Positions 28,811 through 38,275 of a DNA stretch of 64,000 bases are shown piece after piece; positions within the stretch are counted from its first letter, which is position 1; every line of letters begins with the position of its first letter. Both the position numbers and the translations under genes were made by a program. Source of the stretch: Janthinobacterium sp. ROICE36 (GTDB taxonomy: Bacteria > Pseudomonadota > Gammaproteobacteria > Burkholderiales > Burkholderiaceae_D); contig NZ_PEBS01000008.1 of the NCBI RefSeq assembly GCF_002869965.1, positions 58,815-122,814 on the forward strand, written 5' to 3'. The notes beneath the pieces were generated by a model. The model made no database searches. It was not told the DNA's origin and saw only the letters and a list, made by a program, of their open reading frames with translations.

Positions 28811-30133
28811 TTATGGACGAATCGTACGGTAAATCACCGGATTGGCCGTCAGCGCCACTGCGCTGATTGCATACGCTTCCTGGATTTCCTTGACAGCTTG
28901 CTGCGCCGCCGCTTCCGTGCGCGCATGCACCATGGCCAGCGGCTGGCCAACGGCCACTTGCTCGCCCAGGCCCACCAGGTCGGTCAGGCCGACAGCGAAG
29001 TCGATGCTGTCGGTCGGACGGCGGCGGCCACCACCCAATGCCACCACGGCCAGGCCGATGCCGCGGCAATCGCGCACATTGGCAAAGCCGGCGGTGAGTG
29101 CTGGCGCCGGCACGACGAACGGCGCTTTTTCCAGATGCTTGTCCGGATTCTCGACCAGATCGGCCGGGCCGCCCAGGGCGGACACCATGCGCGAGAAACG
29201 CTCGGCCGCTTCGCCCGAATCGAGGGCCGCCATCAATTTCGCGCGCGCTTCCTCCTCCGTGGCGGCAAGGCCGCCCAGCACCAGCATCTCGGCGCACAGC
29301 GCCAGCGTCACTTCATGCAGACGCGCAGGACGCGAACGGCCCGTCAGGTAATCCATCGCGCCGCGCACTTCCAGCGCATTGCCGGCGTACGGCGCCAGCG
29401 ACTCGTTCATGTCCGTCAAAATGGCCGACGTCTGCATGCCCGCGCCATTGCCGACGGCGACGATACTCTCGGCCAGCTCCACCGATTTGTCGTAGGTCGG
29501 CATGAAGGCGCCCGAGCCCACTTTGACGTCCATCACCAGCGCGTCCAGGCCGGCAGACAGTTTCTTCGACAGGATGGAGCCGGTGATCATGGCCACCGAT
29601 TCCACCGTGGCGGTGACGTCGCGGATGCTGTAAAAACGCTTGTCGGCCGGCGCCAGCTGCGCCGTCTGGCCGATGATGGCCACGCCGATGTCCTGCACCA
29701 CCTTGCGGAACAATTCATTGTCCGGCACCGTGCAATAGCCGGGAATGGCGTCGAACTTGTCCAGCGTGCCACCCGTATGGCCCAGGCCGCGGCCCGAGAT
29801 CATCGGCACGTAGCCGCCGCACGCGGCGACCATGGGGCCCAGCAGCAGGGAAACCACGTCGCCGACGCCGCCCGTCGAATGCTTGTCGACGACAGGGCCC
29901 GGCAGGCTCAGCGCACGCCAGTCCAGCACGTGGCCGGAATCGCGCATGGCCAGGGTAAACGCGACGCGCTCGTCCATGTTCATGTCGTTGAAAAAGACGG
30001 CCATGCCCAGCGCCGCGATCTGACCTTCGCTGACGCTGCCGTCAGTGATCCCGCGCACAAAAAACTGGATTTCCTCGGCGCTCAAGACACCCTTGTCGCG
30101 CTTCTTGCGGATGATTTCTTGGGTTAAAAACAT
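28811..30133 (-). CDS. deoA: Thymidine phosphorylase
   Basis: 440 residues, standard for DeoA. The phosphate-binding KHSTGGVGD motif near residue 84, the catalytic region [14 protein letters not shown], and [21 protein letters not shown] are all present. It splits thymidine and deoxyuridine into base plus 2-deoxyribose-1-phosphate. The base goes to the PreTA pathway and the sugar to DeoB and DeoC. The ATG at 30133 follows a weak GAGTTAATCC. Flanked on both sides by related palindromic repeats, which suggests local rearrangement or RNA processing points. Confidence 0.95.
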   Translation of the reverse strand: MFLTQEIIRKKRDKGVLSAEEIQFFVRGITDGSVSEGQIAALGMAVFFNDMNMDERVAFTLAMRDSGHVLDWRALSLPGPVVDKHSTGGVGDVVSLLLGPMVAACGGYVPMISGRGLGHTGGTLDKFDAIPGYCTVPDNELFRKVVQDIGVAIIGQTAQLAPADKRFYSIRDVTATVESVAMITGSILSKKLSAGLDALVMDVKVGSGAFMPTYDKSVELAESIVAVGNGAGMQTSAILTDMNESLAPYAGNALEVRGAMDYLTGRSRPARLHEVTLALCAEMLVLGGLAATEEEARAKLMAALDSGEAAERFSRMVSALGGPADLVENPDKHLEKAPFVVPAPALTAGFANVRDCRGIGLAVVALGGGRRRPTDSIDFAVGLTDLVGLGEQVAVGQPLAMVHARTEAAAQQAVKEIQEAYAISAVALTANPVIYRTIRP

Positions 30134-30155
30134 GGATTAACTCCGATCATGATAT

Positions 30156-30186
30156 CTGGGGTCAGAACCAACGGCTCTGACCCCAG
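30156..30186. repeat. Dispersed palindrome GGGGTCAGA type, copy 2
   Basis: CTGGGGTCAGA and TCTGACCCCAG are perfect 11-base arms around a 9-base loop in the aldehyde dehydrogenase-deoA gap. The outer sequence is the same as copy 1 at 28762-28788, with a different centre. The pair brackets deoA. Confidence 0.75.
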
Positions 30187-30208
30187 CTTTGCCAGCATTA
30201 CTTATCGA

Positions 30209-32590
30209 TTAGACGCCGTAAGGTATCCACACGTTTTTCACTTGCGACGCATGCGCCAGCACGGCACGGCCACCGCTTTGGACGGCGCTGTACCAATCGC
30301 GGCCTTTGGCGCCACCGACCCAGGTGCGCTTCAGGGTGCCAGCAGACAGGCGCTCGACTTCCGCGCAGCCTTCGGCCGAACCGTCATGGCGCCAGACGGC
30401 GTCGATGTCGGCGTGCGTGGCCAGGGTGCGCGCCAGTTCATCGGCGCTGCCGCTGATGATGTTGACGACACCGCCCGGCAAGTCGGAAGTGTCGAACACC
30501 TGGTACAGGTCCAGCGCGGACAAGGGATGCGCTTCCGACGGCACCACCACCACGCGGTTGCCCAGCGCGATAGCCGGCGCCACCAGCGAAATAAAGCCGA
30601 GCAACGGCGCTTCATTCGGACAAACGATGCCGATCACGCCAACCGCTTCGTTCAGCGCCACGGTGATGCCCTTGGTGGGCGGCTGGTGCGCCAGGCCGTC
30701 GTATTTGTCGGCCCAGGCAGCGTAGTAGAACAGGCGTTCGATCGACGCCTGCACTTCCTTCTCAGGATTTTTACTGCCCGTCATGGCGGCGATGCGGGCG
30801 GCAAATTCGTCGGCGCGCGCCGCCAGGTTTTCGGCGATGTAGTACAGCACTTGCGCGCGGTTATGCGCCGTGGCGCTGCTCCAGCCAGACGCTTTATGCG
30901 CCGCTTCGACCGCGTTGCGGATATCCTTGCGGCTGCCTACGCCCACTTCGGCCAGCAGGGCGCCATTCGCGCCGAATACGGGCGCGCTATACGCGCTGTC
31001 AGGGCGCGCCTGCTTGCCGCCGATGTACATCTTGGCAGTGCGGTCGATGGCGAACGGATCGGCTGTCGCCGGCTTCACATTGCCTTTGGCCTTGGCTTGC
31101 ACCACCGGCAAGGCCGGGCGCGCATCTTCGGCCAGGGCCGTCATGTATTCCAGCATGCCTTCGCGGCCGCCTTCACGACCGAAGCCCGATTCGCGGTAGC
31201 CGCCGAAGCCGCACGCGGCGTCGAACTGGTTCGCGCTGTTGATCCACACCACGCCAGCCTTGATGGCGGGAGCGATGTCCAACGCGAGGCTGATCGACTC
31301 GGTCCACACGCTGGCGGCCAGGCCGTACACCGTATTGTTCGCCAGTTGCACCGCTTCTGGCGGTGTACGGAAGCTCATCGCCACCAGCACGGGGCCGAAG
31401 ATTTCAGCCTGCGCCACTGCGGCCGAGGTCGATGCGCCCGTGATCAGGGTGGGTGGGAACCACGAGCCGTCTGCCGGCAGTTCGCACGCCGGCTGCCACA
31501 CGTCGCAGCCTTCGGCACGGGCGGTATCGACCAGCGCGGCGATGCGCTGGCGCTGCACCGGGTCGACCAGCGCGCCCACATCCATCGATTTGTCCAGGGG
31601 AGAACCAAGGCGCAAGTTTTCCATGCGCGCGCGCACCTTGTTCAGGAAGCGCTCCTGGATCGATTCCTGCACCAGCAGGCGCGAACCGGCGCAGCACACT
31701 TGCCCCTGGTTGAACCAGATCGAGTCGACCAGGCCTTCCACGGCGCCATCCAGGTCCGCGTCTTCAAAGACGATGAACGGCGACTTGCCGCCCAGTTCCA
31801 GCGACAGCTTCTTGCCGCTGCCGGCCGTCGCCACACGAATCAAACGGCCCACTTCCGTCGACCCTGTAAACGCGATCTTGTCGACGCCAGGGTGGTTGAC
31901 GATGGCCGAACCCACGCGGCCGTCGCCGGTGACGATATTGACCACGCCGGCCGGCACGCCCGCCTGCAGGCACAATTCGGCGAACAGCATGGCGGTCAGC
32001 GACGTGAATTCGGCCGGCTTGAAGACCACCGTGTTACCGGCCGCCAGCGCTGGGGCGATTTTCCACGACAGCATCAGCAGGGGGAAATTCCACGGCACGA
32101 TCTGGCCCACCACGCCCACGGCGCGATAGTCGGCGAATTCTTCCGATTGCAGCTGCGCCCAGCCGGCGTGATGGTAGAAGTGACGCGCGGCCAGCGGCAG
32201 GTCGATATCGCGCGTTTCGCGGATGGTCTTGCCGTTGTCCAGGGTTTCGAGCACGGCGAACAGGCGCGAGTGCTTTTGCAGCAAGCGTGCCAGCGCGTAC
32301 ATGACTTTCGCGCGGCCGTGGCCACCCATGCCCTGCCATACGGGCAGCGCGCGGCGCGCCGCTTCCACGGCGCGTTCCACGTCTGCATCGGTAGCTTGCG
32401 TCAGTTCCGCCAGTTGCGTGCCATCGGCCGGATTGGTCGAGGCGAACAGCTCGGCCGGCTCGCTCCAGGCATTGTCGATGAACAAACCGAATTTGCGCTG
32501 GTGGCCGTCGAGCCACGCCTGTGCTTCTTTTTGACTTTCGGGAGCGGGGCCGTAGTCCATAGTAGTGAGAATCTCGTTAATTGTAGGCAT
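30209..32590 (-). CDS. Two-domain aldehyde dehydrogenase (ALDH16-like)
   Basis: 793 residues. Residues 30-490 form a complete aldehyde dehydrogenase: PWNFP at 166-170, FTGSTEVG at 241-248, ELGGK with Glu265, and the catalytic Cys299 in NQGQVCCAGSR. Residues 510-793 are a second, shorter ALDH-like module with a cofactor-domain pattern (VGVIGIVCPNEAPLLGFISL) but no recognisable catalytic Cys block, as in ALDH16-type enzymes. Placed between deoC and deoA, it probably oxidises the acetaldehyde released by DeoC to acetate. It starts 12 bases after the deoC stop. The role of the inactive second domain, perhaps oligomerisation, is inference. Confidence 0.88.
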   Translation of the reverse strand: MPTINEILTTMDYGPAPESQKEAQAWLDGHQRKFGLFIDNAWSEPAELFASTNPADGTQLAELTQATDADVERAVEAARRALPVWQGMGGHGRAKVMYALARLLQKHSRLFAVLETLDNGKTIRETRDIDLPLAARHFYHHAGWAQLQSEEFADYRAVGVVGQIVPWNFPLLMLSWKIAPALAAGNTVVFKPAEFTSLTAMLFAELCLQAGVPAGVVNIVTGDGRVGSAIVNHPGVDKIAFTGSTEVGRLIRVATAGSGKKLSLELGGKSPFIVFEDADLDGAVEGLVDSIWFNQGQVCCAGSRLLVQESIQERFLNKVRARMENLRLGSPLDKSMDVGALVDPVQRQRIAALVDTARAEGCDVWQPACELPADGSWFPPTLITGASTSAAVAQAEIFGPVLVAMSFRTPPEAVQLANNTVYGLAASVWTESISLALDIAPAIKAGVVWINSANQFDAACGFGGYRESGFGREGGREGMLEYMTALAEDARPALPVVQAKAKGNVKPATADPFAIDRTAKMYIGGKQARPDSAYSAPVFGANGALLAEVGVGSRKDIRNAVEAAHKASGWSSATAHNRAQVLYYIAENLAARADEFAARIAAMTGSKNPEKEVQASIERLFYYAAWADKYDGLAHQPPTKGITVALNEAVGVIGIVCPNEAPLLGFISLVAPAIALGNRVVVVPSEAHPLSALDLYQVFDTSDLPGGVVNIISGSADELARTLATHADIDAVWRHDGSAEGCAEVERLSAGTLKRTWVGGAKGRDWYSAVQSGGRAVLAHASQVKNVWIPYGV

Positions 32591-32602
32591 GACGAATGTT
32601 CT

Positions 32603-33562
32603 TTAAGGTTGTGCGTGACGATGATTGGCCGAGTAGCTACCGGTGACGTAGTGCTCGAGTTGGCGCTCGATGTCGGTCAGCAGGCTGGAAGCGCCGATGC
32701 GGAACAGGTGCGGCTGCAACCATTCGTTGCCCAGTTCTTCCTTCATCAGGGTCAGGTATTGCAGTGCGCTCTTGGCCGAGCTGACGCCGCCGGCCGGCTT
32801 GAAGCCCACCTGAAAGCCCGTCTGCTCGTGGTATTCGCGGATCGTGCGCACCATCGTCAGGGCCACCGGGATGGTGGCGTTCACGCCCTCTTTACCGGTG
32901 GAAGTCTTGATGAAATCGGCGCCTGCCATCATGCAGACCCACGAAGCCTTGGCCACGTTTTCCATGGTCAGCAAGTCGCCCGTGGCGAGAATCGCCTTCA
33001 CGTGCGCTTCGCCGCACGCCTTGCGGTAAGCCAGCATTTCGTCGTACAGCACTTGCCAGTTGCCGTTCAGGACGTGCTGGCGCGTGATGACGATATCGAT
33101 CTCGGAAGCGCCGGCGGCAACCGACAGCTCGATCTCGCGCAGCTTCGTTTCCATGCTCGTCAGGCCAGCCGGGAAACCCGTCGACACGGCGGCGATGGGC
33201 AGGCGGCCCTGGATGACTTTCACGGCCGGTTGAATCATCTCGTGATACACGCACACGGCGCCGGTGCTCAACTCCGTCAAGCCCAGGGCATCCATCAGGT
33301 CGGCGCGCAGCGGGCGCATGGCCTTCATGCACAGGCGTTCCACGCGGCCCGGCGTATCGTCGCCGCCCAGGGTGGTCAGGTCGATCATCTGGATGGCTTT
33401 CACCAGCCAGGCGGCCTGGTATTCCTTTTTCACCGTGCGGCGGTTCGCCAGGCTGGCCGCGCGGCGGTCGGTCGCGGCACGATTGACGCGGATCTGGTTG
33501 ATCCAGCCCAGGTCGAGGCCAACGGCCTCGTTACGCTTGAATTCGGGGTGCATGAGTGTCAT
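32603..33562 (-). CDS. deoC: Deoxyribose-phosphate aldolase, long (eukaryote-like) form
   Basis: 319 residues, longer than the 220-260 residues of many bacterial DeoC and closer to E. coli/animal-type DERA with an N-terminal extension. The Schiff-base lysine is in DFIKTSTGKEG, and the proton-relay lysine in HVKAILATGDL. It splits 2-deoxyribose-5-phosphate into glyceraldehyde-3-phosphate and acetaldehyde. Its ATG overlaps the deoB stop by four bases (ATGA), so both are translated together. The aldehyde dehydrogenase follows directly. Confidence 0.94.
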   Translation of the reverse strand: MTLMHPEFKRNEAVGLDLGWINQIRVNRAATDRRAASLANRRTVKKEYQAAWLVKAIQMIDLTTLGGDDTPGRVERLCMKAMRPLRADLMDALGLTELSTGAVCVYHEMIQPAVKVIQGRLPIAAVSTGFPAGLTSMETKLREIELSVAAGASEIDIVITRQHVLNGNWQVLYDEMLAYRKACGEAHVKAILATGDLLTMENVAKASWVCMMAGADFIKTSTGKEGVNATIPVALTMVRTIREYHEQTGFQVGFKPAGGVSSAKSALQYLTLMKEELGNEWLQPHLFRIGASSLLTDIERQLEHYVTGSYSANHRHAQP

Positions 33563-34752
33563 AACAAGCTGCTTCCATTAGCAAGTGGTGGTACGCCAAG
33601 GTGCTTGGCGAGGGTTTGGCCAATATCGGAGAACGTCTCGGAAATACCCAGTGCGCGCGGGGCGACGCCGGGACCGAAGAAGATCATCGGAATGTGTTCA
33701 CGGGTGTGGTCGGAGCCGTGCCAGGTGGGGTCGCAGCCATGGTCGGCGGTGATCACGACCAGGTCGCCTTCCTTGAGCTTGGCCATGAATTCCGGCAGGC
33801 GCGCATCCATTTCGCGCAACGCATCGGCATAGCCCTCGACGTTGCGGCGGTGGCCGAAAGCCTGGTCGAAATCGACGAAGTTCACAAAAGTGAGCGACTT
33901 GTCCTGCACTTCATCGGCCGTTTTCAGCAGCGCTTCAAACAGCGCCATATTGTCGACGCCCTTCACGACTCTGGAAATACCCTGGGTGGCGAAAATGTCG
34001 CTGATCTTGCCCAGGCCGACGACTTCGCCGCCCGCATCCTTGACGTGATCGAGCAGGGTCTTGCTTGGCGGTGCCACCGCATAATCGTGGCGATTGGAAG
34101 TGCGCGTGTAGTTGCCATTGCTGCCCGTGAACGGGCGGGCGATGACGCGGCCGATGTTGTACGGTTCGACCAGCTTGAAGGCCATTTCGCACACTGCGTA
34201 CAGGCGTTCGAGGCCGAACGATTCTTCATGCGCGGCGATCTGCATCACCGAGTCGCCCGACGTATAAATAATCAGCTTGCCGGTGGCGACGTGTTCATCG
34301 CCATGCTTGTTGATGATGTCCGTGCCCGAGGCATGGCAGTCGCCCAGGAAGCCTGGCACGCCCGACATGGCTTTCAGCTTGTCGGTCAGGTCGGCCGGGA
34401 ACGATGGCGTGGTGCGCGGGAAGTAGCCCCAGTCGAATTCGACGGGCACGCCGGCGATTTCCCAGTGGCCGCTCTGCGTGTCCTTGCCGGTGGAGCGCTC
34501 GCGCGCCGCGCCGTAGGCGCCGGTGAAGCCGTCGCGCTGGTCGAAGCCCGTCGCCCATTCGCCGCTAGCCAGGTGCGCCGCAGCGCCCAGTCCCAGGCGC
34601 TCCATGTTCGGGAGTTTCAAGGTCTTGCCGCTTTTGGCGACAGTGCTGGCAATGTGGCCAAAGGTATTGGCACCTGCGTCGCCATACTTGGCGGCGTCTG
34701 GCGTCGCGCCAAGGCCGAAGGAATCAAGCAGGAGGATAAATGCGCGTGACAT
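33559..34752 (-). CDS. deoB: Phosphopentomutase
   Basis: 397 residues of the alkaline-phosphatase superfamily. The N-terminal LLLDSFGLGATPDA carries the first metal Asp, the phosphothreonine region is in STGKDTQSGHWEI, and ITADHGCDPTWHGSDHTREH supplies the remaining metal ligands. It interconverts (deoxy)ribose-1-phosphate and -5-phosphate. It is coupled to deoC by an ATGA overlap. About 120 bases containing two GC-rich hairpins separate it from the upstream purine nucleoside phosphorylase. Confidence 0.95.
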   Translation of the reverse strand: MSRAFILLLDSFGLGATPDAAKYGDAGANTFGHIASTVAKSGKTLKLPNMERLGLGAAAHLASGEWATGFDQRDGFTGAYGAARERSTGKDTQSGHWEIAGVPVEFDWGYFPRTTPSFPADLTDKLKAMSGVPGFLGDCHASGTDIINKHGDEHVATGKLIIYTSGDSVMQIAAHEESFGLERLYAVCEMAFKLVEPYNIGRVIARPFTGSNGNYTRTSNRHDYAVAPPSKTLLDHVKDAGGEVVGLGKISDIFATQGISRVVKGVDNMALFEALLKTADEVQDKSLTFVNFVDFDQAFGHRRNVEGYADALREMDARLPEFMAKLKEGDLVVITADHGCDPTWHGSDHTREHIPMIFFGPGVAPRALGISETFSDIGQTLAKHLGVPPLANGSSLL

Positions 34753-34799
34753 GATAAGGCTCGCTTTATGGAATGATGCGAAGATGATGCGGACAGTGT

Positions 34800-34847
34800 A
34801 GGCCGGATTTTCCCGGCCTGCCGCGCGGCAGCGCCGGTGGCCGGCGC
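34800..34847. repeat. Two GC-rich hairpins between the phosphorylase gene and deoB
   Basis: AGGCCGG/CCGGCCT (34800-34806 and 34813-34819) and GCGCCGG/CCGGCGC (34831-34837 and 34841-34847) are perfect 7-bp stems in the 118-base gap. No T-run follows on the minus strand, so they look like RNA processing or stabilising hairpins that would set the ratio of phosphorylase to downstream deo enzymes. Confidence 0.5.
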
Positions 34848-34870
34848 GCCGCTACTGCGTCAAAAAGTAC

Positions 34871-35710
34871 TTAGGCTTGCGGTTTTTCAGCGATTTTGGA
34901 GAGGAAAGCCAGGATCAGCTTGACCAGGTCTTTCGCGCCGATGGCCGCGTATTTCAGCGTTTGTTCGTGCGACAGGGCGAATGGCGACATGCCTTCGGCC
35001 AGGTTGGTGATGACGGACACGCCCACCACTTTCAGGTCGCAATGGCGGGCCGACACCACTTCCGGCACCACCGACATGCCGACCGTATCGGCGCCCAGGC
35101 GGGCCATCATGCGAATTTCGGCGGCTGTTTCGAAGTTCGGGCCAGGGTAGGCGACGAACACGCCCTCGTGCAGGGTGATGCCGCTGGCGGCCGCCGTGTC
35201 CTTGACTTGCTGGCGCAGTTCGGCATCATAGGCGTTGGCCATGCTGAAGAAGCGCGGGCCGAAGCGGTCGTCGTTCGGGCCGACCATCGGCGTGCCTGGC
35301 AACAGGTTGATATGGTCGCTGATGGCCACCAGGCTGCCGGCGTCCACTTCAGGGCGCAGGGAACCGGCGGCGTTGGTGACGAACAGCATTTCGCAGCCCA
35401 GCAGTTTCAGGGTGCGGATGGCGCTCGTCATCACGCCCATGCCATAGCCTTCATAGAAGTGGCCACGGCCCTTCATGCAGACGACGGCGACGCCCGACAG
35501 GGTACCTACCACCAGTTCGCCGGCATGGCCGTGCACGGTGCTGATCGGGAAACCTGGCAATTCGTCAAAGCTGATGCTGACGGCATCCGTCATCTGCTCG
35601 GCCAACACACCCAGGCCTGAGCCGAGGATCATCGCCACGCGCGGCTTGAAATTTTCAGGAGCGCGGGCACGAATGATTTCGGCGGCGTGGAAAGGGGTGT
35701 TGTTCGACAT
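34871..35710 (-). CDS. Purine nucleoside phosphorylase (PNP/XapA trimeric family)
   Basis: 279 residues from the ATG at 35710, preceded by GAGGATAACC. An in-frame ATG at 35845 lies inside the conserved promoter element and is rejected. The family blocks are MILGSGLG (phosphate loop), KGRGHFYEGYGM, FVTNAAGSL, and the base-binding AYPGPNFETAAEIRMM with MSVVPEVVSARH. It cleaves inosine, guanosine and deoxy forms (and perhaps xanthosine) to base plus sugar-1-phosphate, feeding guaD/xdh and deoB. First gene of the minus-strand nucleoside operon, with conserved element copy A (35843-35914) ahead of it. Confidence 0.92.
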   Translation of the reverse strand: MSNNTPFHAAEIIRARAPENFKPRVAMILGSGLGVLAEQMTDAVSISFDELPGFPISTVHGHAGELVVGTLSGVAVVCMKGRGHFYEGYGMGVMTSAIRTLKLLGCEMLFVTNAAGSLRPEVDAGSLVAISDHINLLPGTPMVGPNDDRFGPRFFSMANAYDAELRQQVKDTAAASGITLHEGVFVAYPGPNFETAAEIRMMARLGADTVGMSVVPEVVSARHCDLKVVGVSVITNLAEGMSPFALSHEQTLKYAAIGAKDLVKLILAFLSKIAEKPQA

Positions 35711-35842
35711 GGTTATCCTCTGATTGACTAATGATGATGGTTGCTGCCTGCGCTGCCGTGCCCAGAGAGGGACTGCGGCCCAGGTAGCGGGTATATAGGG
35801 TGTTACAGGTATATCGAAATGCGTATTGCTACTATTTGCCGC

Positions 35843-35914
35843 CACTATGCATCAAACGGAATATGTATGGCAAATACCATTTTTCTTACCCATTTATACA
35901 ATTCAAATATAAAT
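35843..35914 (-). promoter_or_regulatory. Conserved 72-nt regulatory element, copy A (LysR-type site plus promoter)
   Basis: Read toward the phosphorylase gene: dyad ATTTATA-N9-TATAAAT (35892-35914, extended to 9-bp arms by flanking CC/GG), an A-rich stretch, GTATTTGCCATAC, then TGATGCATAGTG. A -35-like TTGCCA (35868-35873) and -10-like CATAGT (35844-35849) are 18 bases apart, with the dyad centred about 65 bases upstream of the presumed start. The dyad contains T-N11-A. Copies B and C share about three quarters or more of positions. The leader to the ATG at 35710 would be about 125 nt. It also lies upstream of the divergent psuK. Confidence 0.75.
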
Positions 35915-36035
35915 GGCCGATATTATAGTCGAGGCGAGCGTACACCTGCCAGCGGCCGCCCCGCCCCGGCGACGCCCGGGAAATGCATGCATACAAGCTG
36001 CATACGAATACCTTGCGCGCACGCTTGAGACGTGC

Positions 36036-36064
36036 TTGACACTAAACGGACATATGTTTACAGT
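36036..36064 (+). promoter_or_regulatory. Predicted sigma-70 promoter of psuK
   Basis: TTGACA (36036-36041, perfect -35) and TACAGT (36059-36064, four of six -10 matches) are 17 bases apart, 36 bases before the GTG start of psuK. GTTTA half-sites overlap the -10 region (see the next entry). Confidence 0.6.
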
Positions 36065-36083
36065 CGAAGACAAATGTTTAAAC
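36043..36083. promoter_or_regulatory. Candidate operator repeats over the psuK promoter
   Basis: The 11-mers ACATATGTTTA (36050-36060) and ACAAATGTTTA (36070-36080) are direct repeats exactly 20 bases apart, two helical turns. TAAAC at 36043 pairs with GTTTA at 36056, and GTTTAAAC (36076-36083) is a palindrome. They sit on and just after the -10 box, a repressor-like position. The HTH domain at the N-terminus of PsuK is a candidate binder. Confidence 0.45.
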
Positions 36084-36099
36084 CTTCAGCGAACACCTT

Positions 36100-37257
36100 G
36101 TGACCGATATCAATAAAAAAGACCAGTTGTACACGCTGATCCGCAACAACCCCTTCATCTCGCAGCAAGACCTGGCGAGCGAACTGGGCTTGTCGCGCTC
36201 GGCCGTGGCCGGCCACATCGCCGGCCTGATCCGAGAGCGGCGCCTGCTGGGACGCGCCTATGTGCTGCCCGACAGCCGCCCCGTGCTGTGCATAGGCGCC
36301 GCCAACCTCGACCGCAAGATGCGCACCCTGGCGACCCTGCAGATGGGCACCTCGAATCCCGTGCGCTCGGAAGAAGTGTTTGGCGGCGTGGGCCGCAACA
36401 TCGCGGAAAACCTGGCCCGCCTGGCCATTCCCGTGGCCCTGCTGACGGCGCTGGGCGACGATGCAGCCGGCCACGCCCTGCAGACGCACGCGGAAGAGGC
36501 GGGCATCGACATGCGCGGCAGCTTGCATCTGAGCAACACCAGCAGCGGCACCTATACGGCCGTGCTCGACGAGCATGGCGAAATGCTGCTGGCGATGGCC
36601 AATATGCAACTCTACGAACAGCTGACGCCGGCCTTCTTGCACAGCCGCCAGCCGCAGCGCGCCGCCGCCGCCCTCACCGTCTGCGACCTGAACCTGGGCC
36701 ACGACAGCGTGCAGGCACTGCTGGCCGACGCCCGCCAGGACGCTGCCCACGCCACGCCACTGGTCATCGTCGCCGTCTCGCAGCCGAAGATGGCGCACTT
36801 GCCGCAAGACCTGACGGGCTTGCATTTGCTGATACTCAACCGGGGCGAACTGGAAACGCGCGTGGCGCGGGCCTTGCCAACGGCGTTTGATGTGCGCGCC
36901 GCCTGCCGCGAAGTGCAGCGCCAGGGTGCGCGCCAGGTAATCGTCACCTGCGGCGGCGAAGGCGTGTACTTCACCGATGGCGACAGCCAGGACGCGCCGG
37001 TCGTGCACCTGGCCGCGCGCGAAGTGGCCGCCGTCGACGTGACGGGCGCCGGCGACGCGTTTTCCGCCGCCGTCTGCTGGTCGCTCTACCACGACAGCAG
37101 CGATTTGAAACTGGCGTGCCGGCGCGGCCTGAAGTTGGCCGCCATGACCCTGGAATCGGCTGCCACTGTCTCTCCCCAAATTTCCGCCGGCGCGCTCGAC
37201 GACATCGACGATGCCGACCTGGCGCCGCCTCCCCCTACCCTCTTTCAACAGGATTGA
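36100..37257 (+). CDS. psuK: Pseudouridine kinase (PfkB family) with N-terminal winged HTH
   Basis: 385 residues beginning with GTG. Residues 1-55 form a winged HTH (LYTLIRNNPFISQQDLASEL, GLSRSAVAGHIAGL), as in E. coli YeiI. The rest is a PfkB sugar kinase: GGVGRNIAENLARL near 88, and the C-terminal DVTGAGDAFSAAV with the anion hole and catalytic Asp. It would phosphorylate pseudouridine to pseudouridine-5'-phosphate for PsuG, which starts three bases after its stop. The attached DNA-binding domain suggests a kinase that also controls its own promoter (inference). Pseudouridine comes only from RNA, which fits an RNA-scavenging locus. Confidence 0.88.
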   Translation: MTDINKKDQLYTLIRNNPFISQQDLASELGLSRSAVAGHIAGLIRERRLLGRAYVLPDSRPVLCIGAANLDRKMRTLATLQMGTSNPVRSEEVFGGVGRNIAENLARLAIPVALLTALGDDAAGHALQTHAEEAGIDMRGSLHLSNTSSGTYTAVLDEHGEMLLAMANMQLYEQLTPAFLHSRQPQRAAAALTVCDLNLGHDSVQALLADARQDAAHATPLVIVAVSQPKMAHLPQDLTGLHLLILNRGELETRVARALPTAFDVRAACREVQRQGARQVIVTCGGEGVYFTDGDSQDAPVVHLAAREVAAVDVTGAGDAFSAAVCWSLYHDSSDLKLACRRGLKLAAMTLESAATVSPQISAGALDDIDDADLAPPPPTLFQQD

Positions 37258-37260
37258 CAC

Positions 37261-38190
37261 ATGACCCAATTACAGAATTTCCTCTTGTTCTCGCAAGAAG
37301 TGCTAGCCTCGCGCGCCGCCGGCAAGGCCATCGTGGCGCTGGAATCGACCATCATTTCGCACGGCATGCCGTATCCGCAAAACGTGGAAATGGCGCGCGA
37401 AGTGGAACAGATCATCCGTGACGGCGGCGCCGTGCCGGCCACCATCGCCATCATCGACGGCAAGATCTGCGTCGGCCTGTCGCCGGAACAGCTGGAATTG
37501 CTGGGCACCTCGCCCGACGCCATGAAAGTCAGCCGCCGCGACCTGCCGTTCGTCCTGTCGCAACGCAAACTGGGCGCCACCACCGTGGCCGCCACCATGA
37601 TCTGCGCGGAACTGGCCGGCATTACCGTGTTCGTCACGGGCGGCATCGGCGGCGTGCACCGCGGCGCAGAAACCAGCTTCGACATTTCCGCCGACTTGCA
37701 GGAACTGGCGCAAACCTCGGTCGCCGTCGTCTGCGCGGGCGTCAAATCCATCCTCGACATCGGCCTGACTCTGGAATACCTGGAAACGCATGGCGTGCCC
37801 GTCATCAGCGTGGGCCAGGAAGGTTTTCCTGCCTTCTTCACGCGCGAAAGCGGCTTCAAGGCCGATTTCCGCCTCGACACGGCCGCCGAGCAGGCCGCCT
37901 TCATCGGCACCAAGTGGCAGCTGGGCTTGAAAGGCGGCGTGATCGTCAGCAACCCGGTGCCGGCCGCGCAAGCGATGCCCAAGGAAGAAATCGACGCGAT
38001 CACCACGCAAGCGCTGCAGGAAGCGGACGCTGGCGGCGTGAAGGGCAAGCAAGTCACGCCATTCCTGTTGTCGCGCATCAAACAGTTGACGGACGGGCGC
38101 AGCCTGACGACGAATATCGCGCTGGTCAAGCACAATGCCCAGGTGGGCACCGCGCTGGCCATTGCCATGCAGGCAGTCGTGGCACGATAA
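37261..38190 (+). CDS. psuG: Pseudouridine-5'-phosphate glycosidase
   Basis: 309 residues, the usual PsuG length. Signatures are [16 protein letters not shown], the Lys/Asp active-site region ISRR-like [28 protein letters not shown], and the [16 protein letters not shown] block. It cleaves the C-C glycosidic bond of pseudouridine-5'-phosphate to uracil and ribose-5-phosphate. The uracil can enter the PreTA pathway in this window. The start lies three bases after psuK, so the two are one translational unit. Confidence 0.96.
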   Translation: MTQLQNFLLFSQEVLASRAAGKAIVALESTIISHGMPYPQNVEMAREVEQIIRDGGAVPATIAIIDGKICVGLSPEQLELLGTSPDAMKVSRRDLPFVLSQRKLGATTVAATMICAELAGITVFVTGGIGGVHRGAETSFDISADLQELAQTSVAVVCAGVKSILDIGLTLEYLETHGVPVISVGQEGFPAFFTRESGFKADFRLDTAAEQAAFIGTKWQLGLKGGVIVSNPVPAAQAMPKEEIDAITTQALQEADAGGVKGKQVTPFLLSRIKQLTDGRSLTTNIALVKHNAQVGTALAIAMQAVVAR

Positions 38191-38275
38191 TAGGACCGCT
38201 GTAAAGAAAGCGCGCGCGCCTTCACGGGTTCGCGCGCTGTTCCATCGCCTAGCAAGACGCAACGCCAAGGAAAGC

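Noticed and set aside
30149..33832. Plus-strand open frame of 1227 codons opposite deoA, the aldehyde dehydrogenase and deoC
   Set aside because: It is the shadow of high-GC coding on the minus strand: rich in His, Arg, Gln and Ala, no recognisable domain, while the minus strand carries three intact enzymes with catalytic motifs.
35843..35914. Purine riboswitch (guanine/adenine aptamer) upstream of the phosphorylase gene
   Set aside because: The three copies lack the three-way junction core and kissing-loop sequences of purine aptamers. The dyad lies upstream of the presumed -35 box, so it would not be in the RNA.
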